64,000 nt of DNA. Source: Eucalyptus grandis (Eukaryota > Streptophyta > Magnoliopsida > Myrtales > Myrtaceae). The DNA lies in the NCBI RefSeq assembly GCF_016545825.1, contig NC_052612.1, positions 52,559,738 through 52,623,737 on the forward strand, in the 5' to 3' direction. The notes under the pieces were generated by a model, which saw only the letters and a list, made by a program, of their open reading frames with translations, was not told where the DNA came from and made no database searches. This document shows positions 24,601 through 37,377 of the stretch, in pieces (the first letter of the stretch is position 1; every line of letters begins with the position of its first letter). A program made the translations under genes and the position numbers.

Positions 24601-27159
24601 TTGCAAGAGACCATTGATGGACTCCATTGTAGGAGCAGGGCCATCTCTCATTAACGTATTGAAAATAGCCCTTGCATGCTCGTAACAACCATTGGCAGCA
24701 TAAGCATGTATCAATGCATTCCAAACCTTACGATCTACTGAACGTCTCATTCTAAGACCTCCCACCAAACTTTCTGCCTTCTGCCACAGCTTCACAACAC
24801 CATATGCCTCGATGATACTAACATATATTGAGTTATCATCAAATAAAATACCTTTTCTTTCTGCCTCATCAACAAAACAATGGGCTGTCTCAGGGAAGCC
24901 CATTCTACAATATATAAGCGCCATGATTTCATACAGCCGCTTCGATGGTGCAACACAATAGAACCTCATGTCCGTAATGACCTGAGAAGCTTCAACAAAT
25001 AGTTCATTGTCTAAACAGCATTGAACCAAGGACTCGTAAAAGATATTACTTCTACTGAATGAACCATATGCACTAGTTTTACTATACTCTTCCAGGGCAG
25101 CATCTAGTTTGCCTGCCTTGCAAAGCATAACCACCAGTGCTTCACTAATCAGTGCGTTGGATCCAGCACGCTCCCTCAAAAATTCAAGCAAGTTTAAACC
25201 CTCTGAATGCCTGCCTGATGAGCTATATGAACTCAATATAGACAATAGATCATTGCGATCCAATTGATTCCCACTAGCAATTGCTAATCGTAACACAGTA
25301 GCAGCATGATCATAGCATTCCCCCCTCACGAGAGCTGAACAAATGACTGATGGTTCCATACTGCACAATTCTTCCATATCTTTGACTAACTTGTCGATAT
25401 TGTCCACATCATTCTCTTTCCTAAGACCACGCAGCATAACCTCATAAAGGGCATGATCAGGCCTGAAATTACCAGATAGCATTTCCTGGTACAATGCCAT
25501 TGCCTTCTTCATCTCATTGAACCTGAAGAGTATGTCCAACATAACTGAATACGCAAGATGATCAGGTTTTATCCCGGCCCTACGCATGCAGTTGAAGGTT
25601 TCTTCAGCCTCGACACGCTTCCCTGCCTTGGCATAGGCACATATTAGGGCACTATACGTGCGCAAAGTGGGTTTAATCCCGGCATCCAACATCTGTGTCA
25701 TAACATTTGCAGCTTCTGTTATTTTATTTGCTTTTCCAAGTAAATCAATGAGAACAGTGAAAGTAACAGCATCAGGGTTCCGGCCAAGCAATTTCATGTC
25801 TTCATAGACTTGCAAGGCCAGATCAGTCCGGCCCTGCTTACCATACATGTGGATGATCGTGTTGTACGTCATTTCATCTCTCCCAAACCCTTTCTTCACC
25901 ATTTCTTCACAAATCTCCTTGACCTTCTCAACTTTCCCTTCTCTTGCAAATGCATACAACAAAGAGTTATACGTCACTGCATCAGGGAAAAACCCCTTGG
26001 ACTCCAGTTCCTTAAACAGCTGTTCAGCCTTACCTGATTGTCCACATCGACCAAACACTGATATCATGGCATTGTAAGTCCACAAATCAGGTTGACAATT
26101 ATGGGCCTCCATGTCATCATACACTTTCATTGCCTCCTCCAAATTAGACCCACGAGAACACGAACTTATAAGAGTGTTGTAAGTTATTATGTCAGGCCGA
26201 AGACCGGACCTCCTCACCTCACCTAAAAGCTCAACAGCTAAACCAGGCACCATGGAATTAGACCTCAAGCGGGCATTCACCAAAGTATTGAAGCTCACAA
26301 GATCCGGCTCGCAACCTCGTTCGCGCATTAAATCAAGCAGTTCCTGGACCTTAGCAAACCTCCCATTCCGAGCATACACGCCCATCATTGCATTATAAAC
26401 CTGAACAGTATCACCCACAGAATTCTCGGCCCTGGTGAAAATCTCGACAGCTAACGCCTCTTGGTTAGCCTTTCCCAGCACCGACAAGATGGTGGCGAGC
26501 ATTCGAGCGTTGGGCGAATACCAATGCCGCAAATTCAGCCATTCATACACCTCCAACGCACGTTGCCAGTTGCATTGACCGACCCATTTGACCACGAAGC
26601 AAAAGTCAGTGGGAGTCATCTGAACCGGTCGCTCATCCAAGACATCCGCCACGAACTCCTCGGGCTTCAAAGCAAGTATTCGGTCAGTGTAGAATTTGAC
26701 CCTCTCTCTCCAGTCTTTGGCCCTCTTGAGAGCCAACTTGTTCATCTTCTTGATCTTGTTCCTGCTGGGACGGCCTAACCCGTCCTGCAAGAGAGGCTCT
26801 TCTTCGTTCACGTCCAAGCGCTCCACCATATCCAAACTCCGCCTCTCCTCCTCCCCCTCAACATGCTCGAAATTGGGTTTGTCGGTCGCAGGAGAGAGCG
26901 AAGGCGGAGCGACCAAGAACTGAGAACGAGGGGCTAAACTCTCGGGGAGCTTGAGGTGGGGCCATCTCACGGACGGGGAAGCTCGGCTGTAGGTGAACTT
27001 GGGAGGGTCGTCGTCGGCTTGGTCAGCGTCGGTAGCGAAGGAAGAGGTTGAAGAAGAGCAAGAAACAAATTGGGTCTTGGAAGTGGAATCGAAGCGGGTT
27101 GCGGAGGATGACGGCGACGCGAAAATCAGGAGGCCAGTGCAAGCAGCTGCGGTGCCCAT
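21635..27159 (-). CDS. EMB1270: EMB1270-like chloroplast PPR protein with SMR-like C-terminus
   Basis: P-class pentatricopeptide-repeat RNA-binding protein. The Arabidopsis counterpart At3g18110 is embryo-essential and, from memory, acts in splicing of some chloroplast group II introns. Four exons: 27159-23573, 23464-23264, 22933-22843 and 22135-21635, giving about 1459 residues (Arabidopsis about 1440). The start is the ATG at 27159 (MGTAAACTGLLIF); the longer frame upstream begins at a TTG. Residues 1-110 are a plastid-type leader. Over twenty PPR units follow, seen as repeated TYN(T/A)(L/M)I and GxxPDxxTYN motifs. The last exons encode KLSAGSALVGLTLWL and VVLITGTAEYN, an SMR-like fold, then a Lys-rich tail. 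Three introns lie near the 3' end; intron 3 appears to have a GC donor. The reading frame is intact over 4.4 kb of coding sequence. Confidence 0.96.
22608..22657. repeat. 25-bp tandem duplication in EMB1270 intron 3
   Basis: Two perfect copies of gtgtcagcaatctgctgaaattaca follow one another directly (one leading base uncertain). The repeat is intronic. Confidence 0.85.
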
Positions 27160-27895
27160 CAATGGATGCTGCAACCGCTCAATTCCCCCGCTTTAGTTTC
27201 TTCTCATGGAGCGGGACGTTGCTTTATCCATCCGTATGAACTTTGAAGGCTAATAAAGGCTTGTGCACATATAAATCGGGCAAATCTTTTGGGTTTTGGA
27301 ATCGTGGGTTCACTGGAAATTTGTCGACATCTTTGAGATATTTATGCCCGGATAGTTTCTGGGGATTACCCAAAGAGAAAATCAGGCCCATTGTTTGTGG
27401 CCTGATACTTCCGTTTCTGTGAATTGAAACTGAGCAACTGAAATTGGCTTTGCGATTTGGAAAGGAACCATCTCCATAACTGATGTTTCCATGCGATATC
27501 TAACGAAAGTTGTCTCTCCCTTGCTGCTTCCTCAATTTATCCATAACGCCACATCATTTGTCCTTATATCCTCTAAATTATTATGTCTTATTGGTTGCCC
27601 TTCGAAACACAATGCCATAAGAGAGCAGCACGAAGATTTTAGATGACGAATGAAATCTAAAGTAGGCACGTCCGAACATTTCATACAGAAGTCCAGGGGA
27701 AGTACAACAATCCCATAGATACCATACATAGCTCATACTTTGACACGTAAGTAGTAGTACTCGCATAATAACAAAGCTTAAATCCACAACTCCAGTACTT
27801 AACAATATATCACAACCGCAACCAAGTTATTCTTCTTAAGGATGCCACCGTGTTGGCTGACATATGATAACTAGCGGTTGAACTCGTGTACTAAT
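27160..27895. other. Spacer between EMB1270 and LEA-1
   Basis: Holds the EMB1270 5' UTR/promoter and the 3' side of LEA-1, which is transcribed toward it in the same direction. The same spacer is recognisable in front of LEA-2 and LEA-3. No coding sequence was seen. Confidence 0.5.
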
Positions 27896-29762
27896 TTAAT
27901 GGTGGGAAGGCTTCTCGAGATCCTCGAGGCTAGTGGGGCGGAACCAAGCCGTGTGCTCCAGCACCGAGTTCTCCGCATTCCCAGGCTTGGGAAGCTCACC
28001 GTGGGCTCGAAGGTGAAGGTCAGTCTCGGGCCCAAACACCCCGGTCTTGGGGTGTGGAGCCCAGTACTTGTCGGATGGAGCCTTGATCACTTCATCGGGG
28101 ACCACGGTTGCTGTGGCTTGATCCTCAGGGTTCTTGTCATACACGGATGTGTGAGCAGCTCTCCTGCAACCAGCACATGATTTTCATCAGTTGTCGCCTT
28201 AATTAACATGCACCGATGTTTACAGATCATAGACAACAGTAATGCAAGCTTTGAATTGCACACAAACCTCGATTAACACTATCGCAAAATGAAATTTCAG
28301 GATTTGTTTCGATTACATCTATATATATATGTAGGCGACTGACTGAATTTTCTAGTTACCCCGAAAGTGTCGTCCACTTTTATCAACAGTTAGGGACTTC
28401 GTTGCTGCTTTGGCGGGCTAGTCCGGTAGGTAAGAGATTAGACCGAGATAAGGAGGCACGTCGACATTCCAGGAAAACAAAAGGGCACCAGAAAAGCAAG
28501 AGAAAAAGTCCAGAACAAGAATCCAAAGCACGCGGAATAGTCGAGGCAGGTCACGTTCGCTTTTAGGATGAGGACATAAACTTACATGTCCCCTCGATCC
28601 GTAATTGGATGTAAACAAAGCCTTCATCACCAAGTGTGTCTCCGTAATCGAGAAATGCAAACCTCTTCAATTTTTTTTGTTGTTTAGTGGGGGACAGTGT
28701 GCCGCACCGGTCGATCAAGTTGGGAACATTATGTGATTGAAAATGATCAGATGATGAGTCACGACCGACCACTATCCTTTCTTAAAGATTGGTTGCTCAT
28801 CCTTCACGCTCTCCGATCTTCAATAATCAAATCACTACAACAAGATAGTGGCTCCTTTTTAAAGATCCAAGCCCACTGGCAAAGATAGATATCCAGTCAT
28901 ATCTAAGGATTGCTGACATAGCCCACCTCCAATCGATTTCTTGCTTTTTGGTGATAATTTTCGGTAACCCATCTTCTTTATCGGTCCCGTGAGTGGGCTG
29001 TACCGATATAAATTTAATAACATGGCTTTCCTTTTTGACCCCACCCTCATAGAATAAAGTCATCCATGCCGCAATAGCCGGAACATCTTAACTGACTTCT
29101 GTGGAGAGATTATGAAGAGGGTTCTCCACACTGGAAACAGGGGATCGAAGTTTGAAACTCCCAAGTCAGGACAGAGTAAAGGTATGTGAAATATCGTAGT
29201 TATTAAAGACAGTAATCGGGAGACCTTCTCTTCCGACGGTACAGGGCCAAACTGGAAAGAAGGGGAAAATAGAAACTCTGGATTAAACCAATAAACCCAC
29301 TTAGGGGACCTCCGATTGGTTTGGGACGGGAGAGGCACCTGAAGAACACTAAAGTCAACGAGCCGCGCGTTTCTTTCTTAAGAATTTCCCTGTCTTTTTT
29401 AACACGGAATGAGAATTAGGAAAATCGTTTCGGTTGGAGATGATAATCTAAAATCGACAGGCAAAAATTTGATATGTTCAGCAGACGCTTTAGCCAGACA
29501 AGCCCTCGGTTTTCCCAGGTCAGTTAGTAATAATAAAGCTAAAGACTCAGGCTCCATACGATTCTTGTTCTATTCCGGATCGAACACGATGAATTGGCTA
29601 AAGAGCAAAAATGAAGGAAAGATTGTAAGACCGCAAGAGCGAGTAAAGAGGCCAGCCAAATAAAACCCCGAATCTAACGGAACCAGCAGAAGTGGAAGCT
29701 AGTTACTACGTCGGAATATCAAGAAGATGAAACCTCGCTACGAGTCTACGACGGGGTGGGGG

Positions 29763-29794
<32 letters not shown>

Positions 29795-29900
29795 AGGGGA
29801 AGAGAGGAGGCAGGGGGAGGGGGCAGTTGGGGCTCCAGATCTGAGAGACGACTCGCTTGCCGATTCCCGCGATCCCAGAAGTCCTCGAGCTGGCGGCCAT
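27896..29900 (-). CDS. LEA-1: At5g17165-type LEA protein, frame broken at the exon join
   Basis: Small late-embryogenesis-abundant-like protein with a probable organellar leader. Exon 1 is 29900-29792 (MAASSRTSGIAGIGKRV...) and exon 2 is 28163-27896 (RAAHTSVYDKNPEDQ... SDKYWAPHPKTGVFGP ... TAWFRPTSLEDLEKPSHH). Exon 1 here is 109 bases, while LEA-2 and LEA-3 have 113 and 110 bases and join in frame. The one-base shortfall lies in the C-rich stretch after WSPN. With the standard sites the second exon is read out of frame; use of an AG four bases further on would restore it. The gene is either a decaying copy, alternatively spliced or affected by a sequence error. A CT-rich tract follows the exon-1 donor, and a TATA box lies upstream. 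Confidence 0.75.
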
Positions 29901-30011
29901 ACAAAAGCTGTCTCTTCCTGCGTGCTCTGAAGATGAAGAAGAAGGCGATGGACGGAAGAGGGGGAGACGAGAGATCAGTTTGATATCCAAATGAGGAAGC
30001 AGCGCCGCGCG

Positions 30012-30019
30012 TTATATAG
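30012..30019 (-). promoter_or_regulatory. TATA box of LEA-1
   Basis: The minus strand reads CTATATAA about 112 bases upstream of the LEA-1 ATG, a suitable distance once a short 5' UTR is allowed. LEA-2 has the same box at the matching place. Confidence 0.6.
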
Positions 30020-32298
30020 AGGGATCGCAGAGAAAACCCAACCGCCAAACTAGGTGGCCAGGTACACCTACCCCCCAGTCCCCGTAGTACGGCTATGTAT
30101 TCAATAGTACCGTCCGCTTTTCCTATCCCTCGCCGCCGTCGCCGTTACTTTAACGGCGAACAAATGTGAAAAAAAGTAAAAGACACTGATTCGATTTTCG
30201 TGGCGGTTCTGTTCATTGAGAAAGAATTACGTGGAGAGTGATTTCTTCTGTTTTGACTTTTGAGAATATGGACGCGACGGCGTTGCTTTCTGAGTGGGGG
30301 AAGGTTGGGTGTATCTGTCCTCCCGTCGGTCAATTTATCTTTGTTGCACCCCCCCCACCCCCACTTCGCTTCTTTGGAAACTCCGCGGGGCATCCAAAAG
30401 CGCGTCTTGTCCCTTGCGAAATCACGGTTATGCCCCTCCGCCTACCGAATTGTTTAATGCAGTTTTTTCAATTGACCTGACCGGTGATGGGCACGCCACC
30501 TGACGGGTAATACAATCTAAGTATTACCGCACTTGATTTTAATTGACGCGTTTTTTTTTTTGTTTTTGTTTTTGTTTGTTTTTTTTATGACCGTAGTATC
30601 TTCTTGACTGGAGACGCGTGTCACGATCGAGGGTTTTGGTCGGCTTGAAAGTTTGCCTACCTTGTGAAGATTAGCATCTTCTTTTGTCTTTGTAAATCTG
30701 GCTATGCTATCCGTTTATTTATTTAAGTTTGTTTGGCAAAAAGGTAAATTGTTTATTCTACCTACAACGCATCACGTTAGGGGTTCATTAGAAAACTCAA
30801 GGGACTCAATCAAATGCCAAAAGGCATCTAAACAACGGTTCATCTTTTTCCTTTCAAAAAATAGGAGATCTCCGAATTCACTATTAGTCAATCCTGAGCC
30901 GAGTCAAATACAAAAAGTAATCATATCACGAATCTTGCGATTTTAGTGTTGATACCACATCTTCAATTAAAATATATAGGTGAATTTATTCTGATACGCG
31001 CAATCTACGCATTGATAATATTGATTTTAGGATAGTAAAACAATTGTATATATAACCTCGGTGGGGTTGATTGAGAAAGTAAAATTACTTTGGTTTTACG
31101 TCCATCGAAATGCAATGAGCAAAGTTACTGTATAAATTGACCGTTCTACCAAACTGAGAAGACAATTTGAGGATGGGTTTGGTATAAATTTTGAAAGGCA
31201 GTTTTGGACTCCCAAATCTAACCTACTCAAAATCCAGATCTGCTTTGTAATTTTTATCTCAAATTCGTCCTTAACTTGTTACAAGATTGGTCTGAAGATA
31301 TGTATAAAATCTTACTCGAATAAAAAGTTACGCGTTTTATGAGAATCGCATCAACAAAATTGGGAAAAATGGGAGATTATTCCTTCCCTGAATTGTTCCT
31401 CCAATCCCCAGACACCAAAAAGTGAAAAGAGGAACGAGAAAGGCAAAGGACCAGATGCCCACTTTTCCAAAAAAAAGTTTTTCCCCCAAAGTAATTGCAT
31501 TTCAGTTACTTCCACAAATGAACAGCTTCCACAATTGCCTGATAGAATCACTTGTCGTGGAGTGCAGCGCCGTGTAGCTGAGGTGGGGCGGAGGGACAAG
31601 TTGTAGTCGTAATTTGATCAAGTTCTGAACTCACTACAACCGGATCGGTTTCTCGACTAGCCTTCTTGAGAATGAATAAGCTCCGTATTCAATTTGAGCT
31701 GGGGGAATCGCGTGAAATGAGAGTTGCTCTGCGCTAGATGGCTGAATTGGCCAAATTATTTGTCGTCGTGTGGACATATTTATGTCCAGATACTTTTCAG
31801 ATACTCAAAGAGAAACCAGGCCCATTGTTTATGGCTCGATATTTTGTTCAGTACAGTGAGGTAAACTGACCAAACTGTTTTAAATAAGCTTTGCAATTTG
31901 CAAATAGAACATCTCAATAGATGATGCCTCCAAGTGATACAAATGAAGCTGTCTCTCCCTCCGAGTCATTTCTCCTCACATCCTCTCAGTGATCATGTCT
32001 TGATGGTCGTCTGTCAAAAAGACGATGCTATAGGAAACGCGAATATATTAGATGGTAAATGGAATATAAAGTAGGCACATCCAAACATTTCATAGAGAAG
32101 TACAAGGGAAACACAACAATCCCATAGATACAGTACATGGCCCCTACTTCGATAGGTAAGAAGTAGTGCTTGCATGCTAACAATTCCACAGTTGCAGTAC
32201 TTAACAATATTTTACAACTGCAAACGAGTTATTCTTCTTATGGATGCCACCGAGTTGGCTCACATATATTAGATAGTGGTTGAACTCGCGTTCAAATG
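30020..32298. other. LEA-1 upstream region and LEA-2 downstream spacer
   Basis: Includes the LEA-1 promoter, then AT-rich sequence homologous to 34500-36350 in unit B. A T-rich tract lies at 30550-30587. I see no gene. Confidence 0.45.
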
Positions 32299-34314
32299 CT
32301 AATAGTGGGAAGGCTTCTCGAGATCCTCGAGGCTAGTGGGGCGGAACCAGGCCGTGTGCTCCAGCACAGAGCTCTCGGCATCCCCGAGCTTGGGAAGCTC
32401 GCCGTGGGCTCGGAAGTGAAGGTCGGTCGCGGGCCCAAACACCCCGGTCTTGGGGTGTGGAGCCCAGTACTTGTCGGATGGAGCCTTGATCACTTCATCG
32501 GGGACCACGGTCGGTGTGCCTTGATCCTCGGGGTTCTTGTCATACACGGACGTGTGAGCAGCTCTCCTGAAACCACCACGCAATGATCCCTCAATCCCCA
32601 TCGCTTGTTGGCTCAATTAACATGCACCGATATTACAGGCCATAGAAAACACAAAATTGCAAGCTTTGAAATGCACATTAACCAAGATTAACACTGTCTC
32701 AAAATGAAAACTTAGGAACTGGTCGGTAATATATGTAGGTGGCTGACTAAGTTTTCTGGTTTCAGGAAAAGTTTTATTCGCTTCCATCAGAAGATGGATA
32801 ACTTCTTGTTTTTTTGGCGGGCGAGTCTGGCACTGGCAGGGCATGAGATTAGACCGAGAAAGAAGGCACGTCGACATTTCAGGAAAACAAAAGGAGACCA
32901 GAAAAGGCCAAAGAGAAGACCAAAAAGCTATCCAAAGCAGGCGGAGTACTCGAGGCACGTCACATTCGCCTCTAGAATTAGGATATATCAACTTATATGT
33001 CCCCCTCGATCCGTAAACAAAGCCCTCATCACGGAGTGTCTGTGTAATCGAGAAATGCACCAACCCTCTTCAAATTTTTTGTTGTTTAGTGGGGACAGTG
33101 TGCCACACCGTTCGATTAGGACGATGGCATCGGGTTACTGAAAATTATCAGATGGCGAGTCTTGACCAACCCCTAAAGCCTTTTAAGGCACCGGTTGCTC
33201 ATTCTTCAAGAATCGCTAACAATAAGATAAATGACCCCTTTTTAGGATCCAAGCCCGTAGGTGAAGGTCTCGCTGTCGCCACGCGTAGATAATATCGAGG
33301 CGTAGCTTAGGATGCTGACATTGCCCACCTAATCTGGTTTCTTTATTTTGGGCACCCATCTTTGTCGATTCTGAGAGGTGCGCTTCTAGCAAAATGTTCA
33401 TAGTCAATGGATAATTACACAATTCGGCATTGCAATGTTGACCCTCCAACATTACGAAATGACTGATTAGATGATTCTCATGGAATCAAGCCATTTATCA
33501 CGCAATGGAGTGAGCATCTTGATTTGACTTCTATGGTGAGATCAGCAAAAGTTTAGGGTCCGCGGTTGAATATGGGGGAGAATCAACCGGGGGTTCTCCA
33601 AAGAGGAGAAACAGTGGATTGAAGTTTGCAACTCAAGAAAGGACAGAGGAAATATTTCCATATTGGCGTACTGAAGACAGCAACCGCGAGACCTTCTCTT
33701 CAACTGTACAGGGCCAAACTGGAAAGAACAATAAAGTCAACAAGCCATGCGTTTCTTATTTTAAAAGTTGTCTTTCTTTTTCTTTTACACGGAACGAGAA
33801 CTAGGACACTCGTTCCCCTGGGAGATACGCCACTCTGCAATCAACGGGGATAATGATAATTTCAGCAGACTCTTCAGCTAGACAAGACCTCGCTTTTCCC
33901 ATGTCGCGAGTAAAAAGCTAAAGACTTAGGCTCCACACCGTTCTTGTTCTGTTCCGGATCTTACACCATGGATTGGCTAAAGAGCGAAATGAGGGAAATA
34001 TTCCAAGAGCACGAGAGAATAACGGGCCAGCCAAATAAACGCCGAATCAAACCGAACTAGCAGAACTCGAAGCTACCTACCTACGTTGGAACAAAGAGGA
34101 CGAAAATTTGCGACGAGTCTACGACCGAGAGAAGTAGATGTACGCGTCGACGGAGAACACGAGGAAGGAGGGTAGAGAGAGAAAGAGGGAGGGAGGGAGA
34201 CCTGAGAGCAAGAGAGGAGGGAGGTGGAAGGTGGGGGGAGTTGGCGCTCCAGATCTGAGAGGCGACTCGCTTGCCGATTCCAGCGATCCCAGAAGTCCTC
34301 GAGCTGGCGGCCAT
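32299..34314 (-). CDS. LEA-2: At5g17165-type late embryogenesis abundant protein
   Basis: Exons 34314-34202 and 32566-32299 join in phase to a 126-residue protein. The N-terminus MAASSRTSGIAGIGKRVASQIWS is basic and Ser-rich, like a mitochondrial or plastid leader; location is inferred. The conserved mature region reads RAAHTSVYDKNPEDQ, then VVPDEVIKAPSDKYWAPHP, KTGVFGPATD and ends TSLEDLEKPSHY. Proteins of this group are small and hydrophilic and are linked to stress or seed desiccation; no enzymatic activity is known. This copy keeps the frame and the TATA box, so it is a good candidate for a functional member. The single intron is about 1.6 kb. Confidence 0.87.
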
Positions 34315-34423
34315 ACAAAAGCTCTCTTCTCTGCGTGCAGAAAAAAGTAGTAGAAGAAAAAGAAGATGGAGGGAAGAGGGCGAGTGACCAGTATGGTTGC
34401 CCACTCTGAAAACAGCCCCACGG

Positions 34424-34432
34424 TTTATATAG
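34424..34432 (-). promoter_or_regulatory. TATA box of LEA-2
   Basis: The minus strand reads CTATATAAA about 110 bases upstream of the LEA-2 ATG, matching the LEA-1 box in position. Confidence 0.62.
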
Positions 34433-37345
34433 CCGCCGGATCGCGCAGGCAGAGTGAGAAATCGAGGTGGCTGACTGTCATACCCCAGGTGGCCAGTGGC
34501 CAGATCCGCCCCTCACCAGTCCCCGTAGTACGGCCTGCATTTTCAGCTGTACCGTCCACTTCTCCTTTTCCGTCGCCCCCCGTTACTTGACGGAAAGTCC
34601 CGCCGCCCTGATATTCGAATTAAATAACGGTCCAAGGACAAAGATAAATTATAAAAATTCACATGGGGAGAGCGATTTCCACGCTGTGACGAGGGTCGAC
34701 TTTAAGGAATCGGGGGAATGTGGAACGGAATATGCCGGGGGACGGGCCTCGACGGCGTTACTCCGGGCGGTCGGTGTCAATTATTCTGTTATGACTCCGT
34801 GGGGGGCATGCAAAAGCGTGCCGTCGCCCCCCTTTGATACCAAATTTGTTTTTGTTGGCGTTTTTTAATGGAGGAGAGGGCAGTTGAATGTCGCGGTCAC
34901 CGTATTCAATTGAAAATACCTGGCCACCCGTGAAGGAATGGCGATCCAGATAAGACTAATTAGGCACGCAATAGGGCAATAGAGCATGCTGCCTTTTGAT
35001 TATCATATCACATCAATCGTGCCTATATAAAACCTCTACTAATTTTCCTCTCATTACGACAACGACGTCTCAATTTATATGTTATCTACCTACTTTATTT
35101 TTCTCATCTTTGACCTAAATATCTTCTTCGACCTAAACATGTGTAACCATTAGGAAAGATATCCGATTTCATTAGGTGGAACTCGCGAGATTTGTCAGCT
35201 TTATTTTGTTCGCGATATTATTAGGAATGTAGCATCCCCTTTTGCTTTTGTAGATCCAAGTGCATACGTAGTTTGTTTGGCAGGAAAATAAAGAATAAAT
35301 AGATGGACATATCTTTACCAACATATGACGGTAGTAGCTCATTAGGAAGCAAATGGAAAACTCGAAGAATTAATCGGATGGTAAAACATGTCATTCTTTT
35401 TCCGCACAAAAAAGAGAAGATCTCCAACTTCATTCTCAATCGATCTAAACCGAAATCAAGACAAAAATAATCCTTCGCAAATATTACCAAACTTAGTGTC
35501 CATGGCGCATCTTCGATTAGAACATAGAGTTAAAATTTGTTTAAATAGGTGAAACCTACTCAAGATAGCTCTAAATGACACTTTAAACGAAAGAAGCAAC
35601 AACCTACATAACCTCTATGTGATTGATCAAGATAGTAAAATTACTTGATTCTATAGACACTAAAGTATGACAAATTGACTTTACCAAAAAAAAAAAAAAG
35701 TATGACAAATTGAGTGCACGTTGGTGTCTAGTGTTACTGTATAGCGTTTTTGGTTGAAAGTTAATACAAATCTTACCTTACCAAAAAAAGAAAAAAGAAA
35801 AAAAGTATGACAAATAAAGTTACCTTTCAAATGACCCATTTTTCACAAGGTAATGAATCGAGAAGGTGGTTGGAAAATTCTTGAAAGGCAACTTTGATCC
35901 CAAAATCTCCAAAATTTCGCCCACTCAAAATCGGAAACTGCTTTATAAATTATTTTCAAACTCATCCTTCGCACGCTCCGAATAAGACGTAGCAAGTTTT
36001 TATGAGAATGCCATCCACGGATGGAGAGATCATTCCTTCTCTAAAGATACCCCAAAGTCAAGAAGGAAAAGAAAAGCAATAAAGGGAAGCATTGCTGACT
36101 TCACCTATTCAAGATAGTTTTTCCCCAAATGGTGTTTGCATTTGAGTTCCTTCCACGGGCTGACAACTTCCATGGTTGCCTAATTAAATCAATCGTCGTG
36201 GAATGCAGTGCCGTGGGGGTGACAAACGGGGGAGGGATATGTTTGTAGACGTAATTCAATCAAGTTCTAAACTTGTTACTATGGGATTGGGTCCTCGACT
36301 ATTTTAAGGCTTGAAAATCAGTAAGTTCCAACCGCATGAAATGGGACTTGTTTGGTGCTAAAAAAGGGGTCACATTCTCTAGTTCAACTTCAAGGCCTCC
36401 AAGGATGTCATGATCGAGTAAGACAGGAGGTCAAGATAAAAGGAATATCTGCTTGGTTTGGGCTTGGTTTGACGTTTGAACTTTGATGTATGGGCCCTCA
36501 AAAATGCTTGTTTTGAGGGGAATAAAGATGATGAGGTTGGGCCAGATTTAAGTCACATGGACTCGTCTGAGGAAGCTGCTTAGGGCCTCTTGTCTCATAG
36601 ATGGATTCATTTGGAAAGATTGACCTCGTGGTTCCCATTTAAGTTCTCTTCAATTTTTTTGCATTGGATGCAACGCTCCTCGACGCTGTCCTAGTTAGAA
36701 CATTCCTCGTGATGAGCATGTACCCTGAATAGGACAGTACATCCTCGTGTTTTCAACTCCATATCTCTGATCCTCCAAATCTCCCAAAGAAGGATCCAAT
36801 ATTTCTTATATTGTCCTATCTTGGATCCTACACGTTCATTCCCTTCACCGATTTTTCCTCTTTCTGTTCACAACACACATGTATATATCCTTTTTGCTAA
36901 TGATATCAAGAGAAGATCGCACGATCTCCTGTATAATCTTATGGCGGGGCTTCGTTCGCAGTGCAGGTTCTCCTCCCGGTCATTGAAAAGGAAAAAGGAA
37001 AATTGACGGGGAAACCCTCAATCCTTAGATTGCAGTTAGATGTGGAAGATCAACATTGTATAGAAAAATTAGTAGTGTGATTAATTAGAAATTAACATCG
37101 CGAGATCATGCACCTAAATAGCTCCCTTTTCCATATGTGTTTGATGGATACGTTTTAGATTCATAATGTTAATCCAAAATCACTTTTAATGGAGTATATC
37201 CGTGGAGATGTTAATATATGGAACAAAATCACCTTTTTCTTTTTATAGCGGTTACATTACCCCTTCATATATTAGACATCCGAGGAAGAGACTATTGGTG
37301 GGCGACCCAACACAAACCTAATTTGAGGATTCGGTGCTCCCTTCA
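34433..37345. other. LEA-2 upstream region leading into the AP1 promoter
   Basis: Shows the conserved LEA promoter block near 34480-34600, then AT-rich sequence with several aaaaaaagtatgacaaat repeats near 35660-35815. From about 36830 the sequence is collinear with 45950-46490 upstream of AP2, so it is the shared protease promoter. No gene was recognised. Confidence 0.5.
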
Positions 37346-37353
37346 TTTATACT
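37346..37353 (+). promoter_or_regulatory. TATA-like element of AP1
   Basis: attTATACt lies about 30 bases before the AP1 ATG; AP2 has a better ttatataga at the matching position. The short distance to the ATG makes the call tentative. Confidence 0.35.
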
Positions 37354-37377
37354 GTTTACAAAACTGAAGCGAGTCCA

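Larger units (their letters stand above)
27160..31735. repeat. Segmental duplication unit A (contains LEA-1)
   Basis: Running from the EMB1270 start region through LEA-1 and its upstream sequence, this unit matches unit B (31736-36360) and unit C (41979-45460). Shared landmarks include gcccattgtttgtggcctgat near 27390 (31820 and 42290 in the others), the LEA exons, the conserved promoter block near 30060-30110, and the gtcgtggagtgcagcgccgtg block at 31552 (36196 in unit B). Divergence is moderate, with many small indels. Boundaries are estimates. Confidence 0.8.
31736..36360. repeat. Segmental duplication unit B (contains LEA-2)
   Basis: Second copy of the unit described for 27160-31735. It starts in a stretch similar to the EMB1270 upstream region, without EMB1270 coding sequence, and ends near 36360, after which the aspartic-protease block begins. 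Confidence 0.78.

Noticed and set aside
25810..26778. Plus-strand ORFs inside the EMB1270 exon
   Set aside because: They mirror PPR coding sequence and show no independent family signature.
27878..28180. Plus-strand ORF over LEA-1 exon 2 (and equivalents at 32296-32586 and 42757-43062)
   Set aside because: These are antisense shadows of the LEA coding exon; the minus strand carries the conserved protein.
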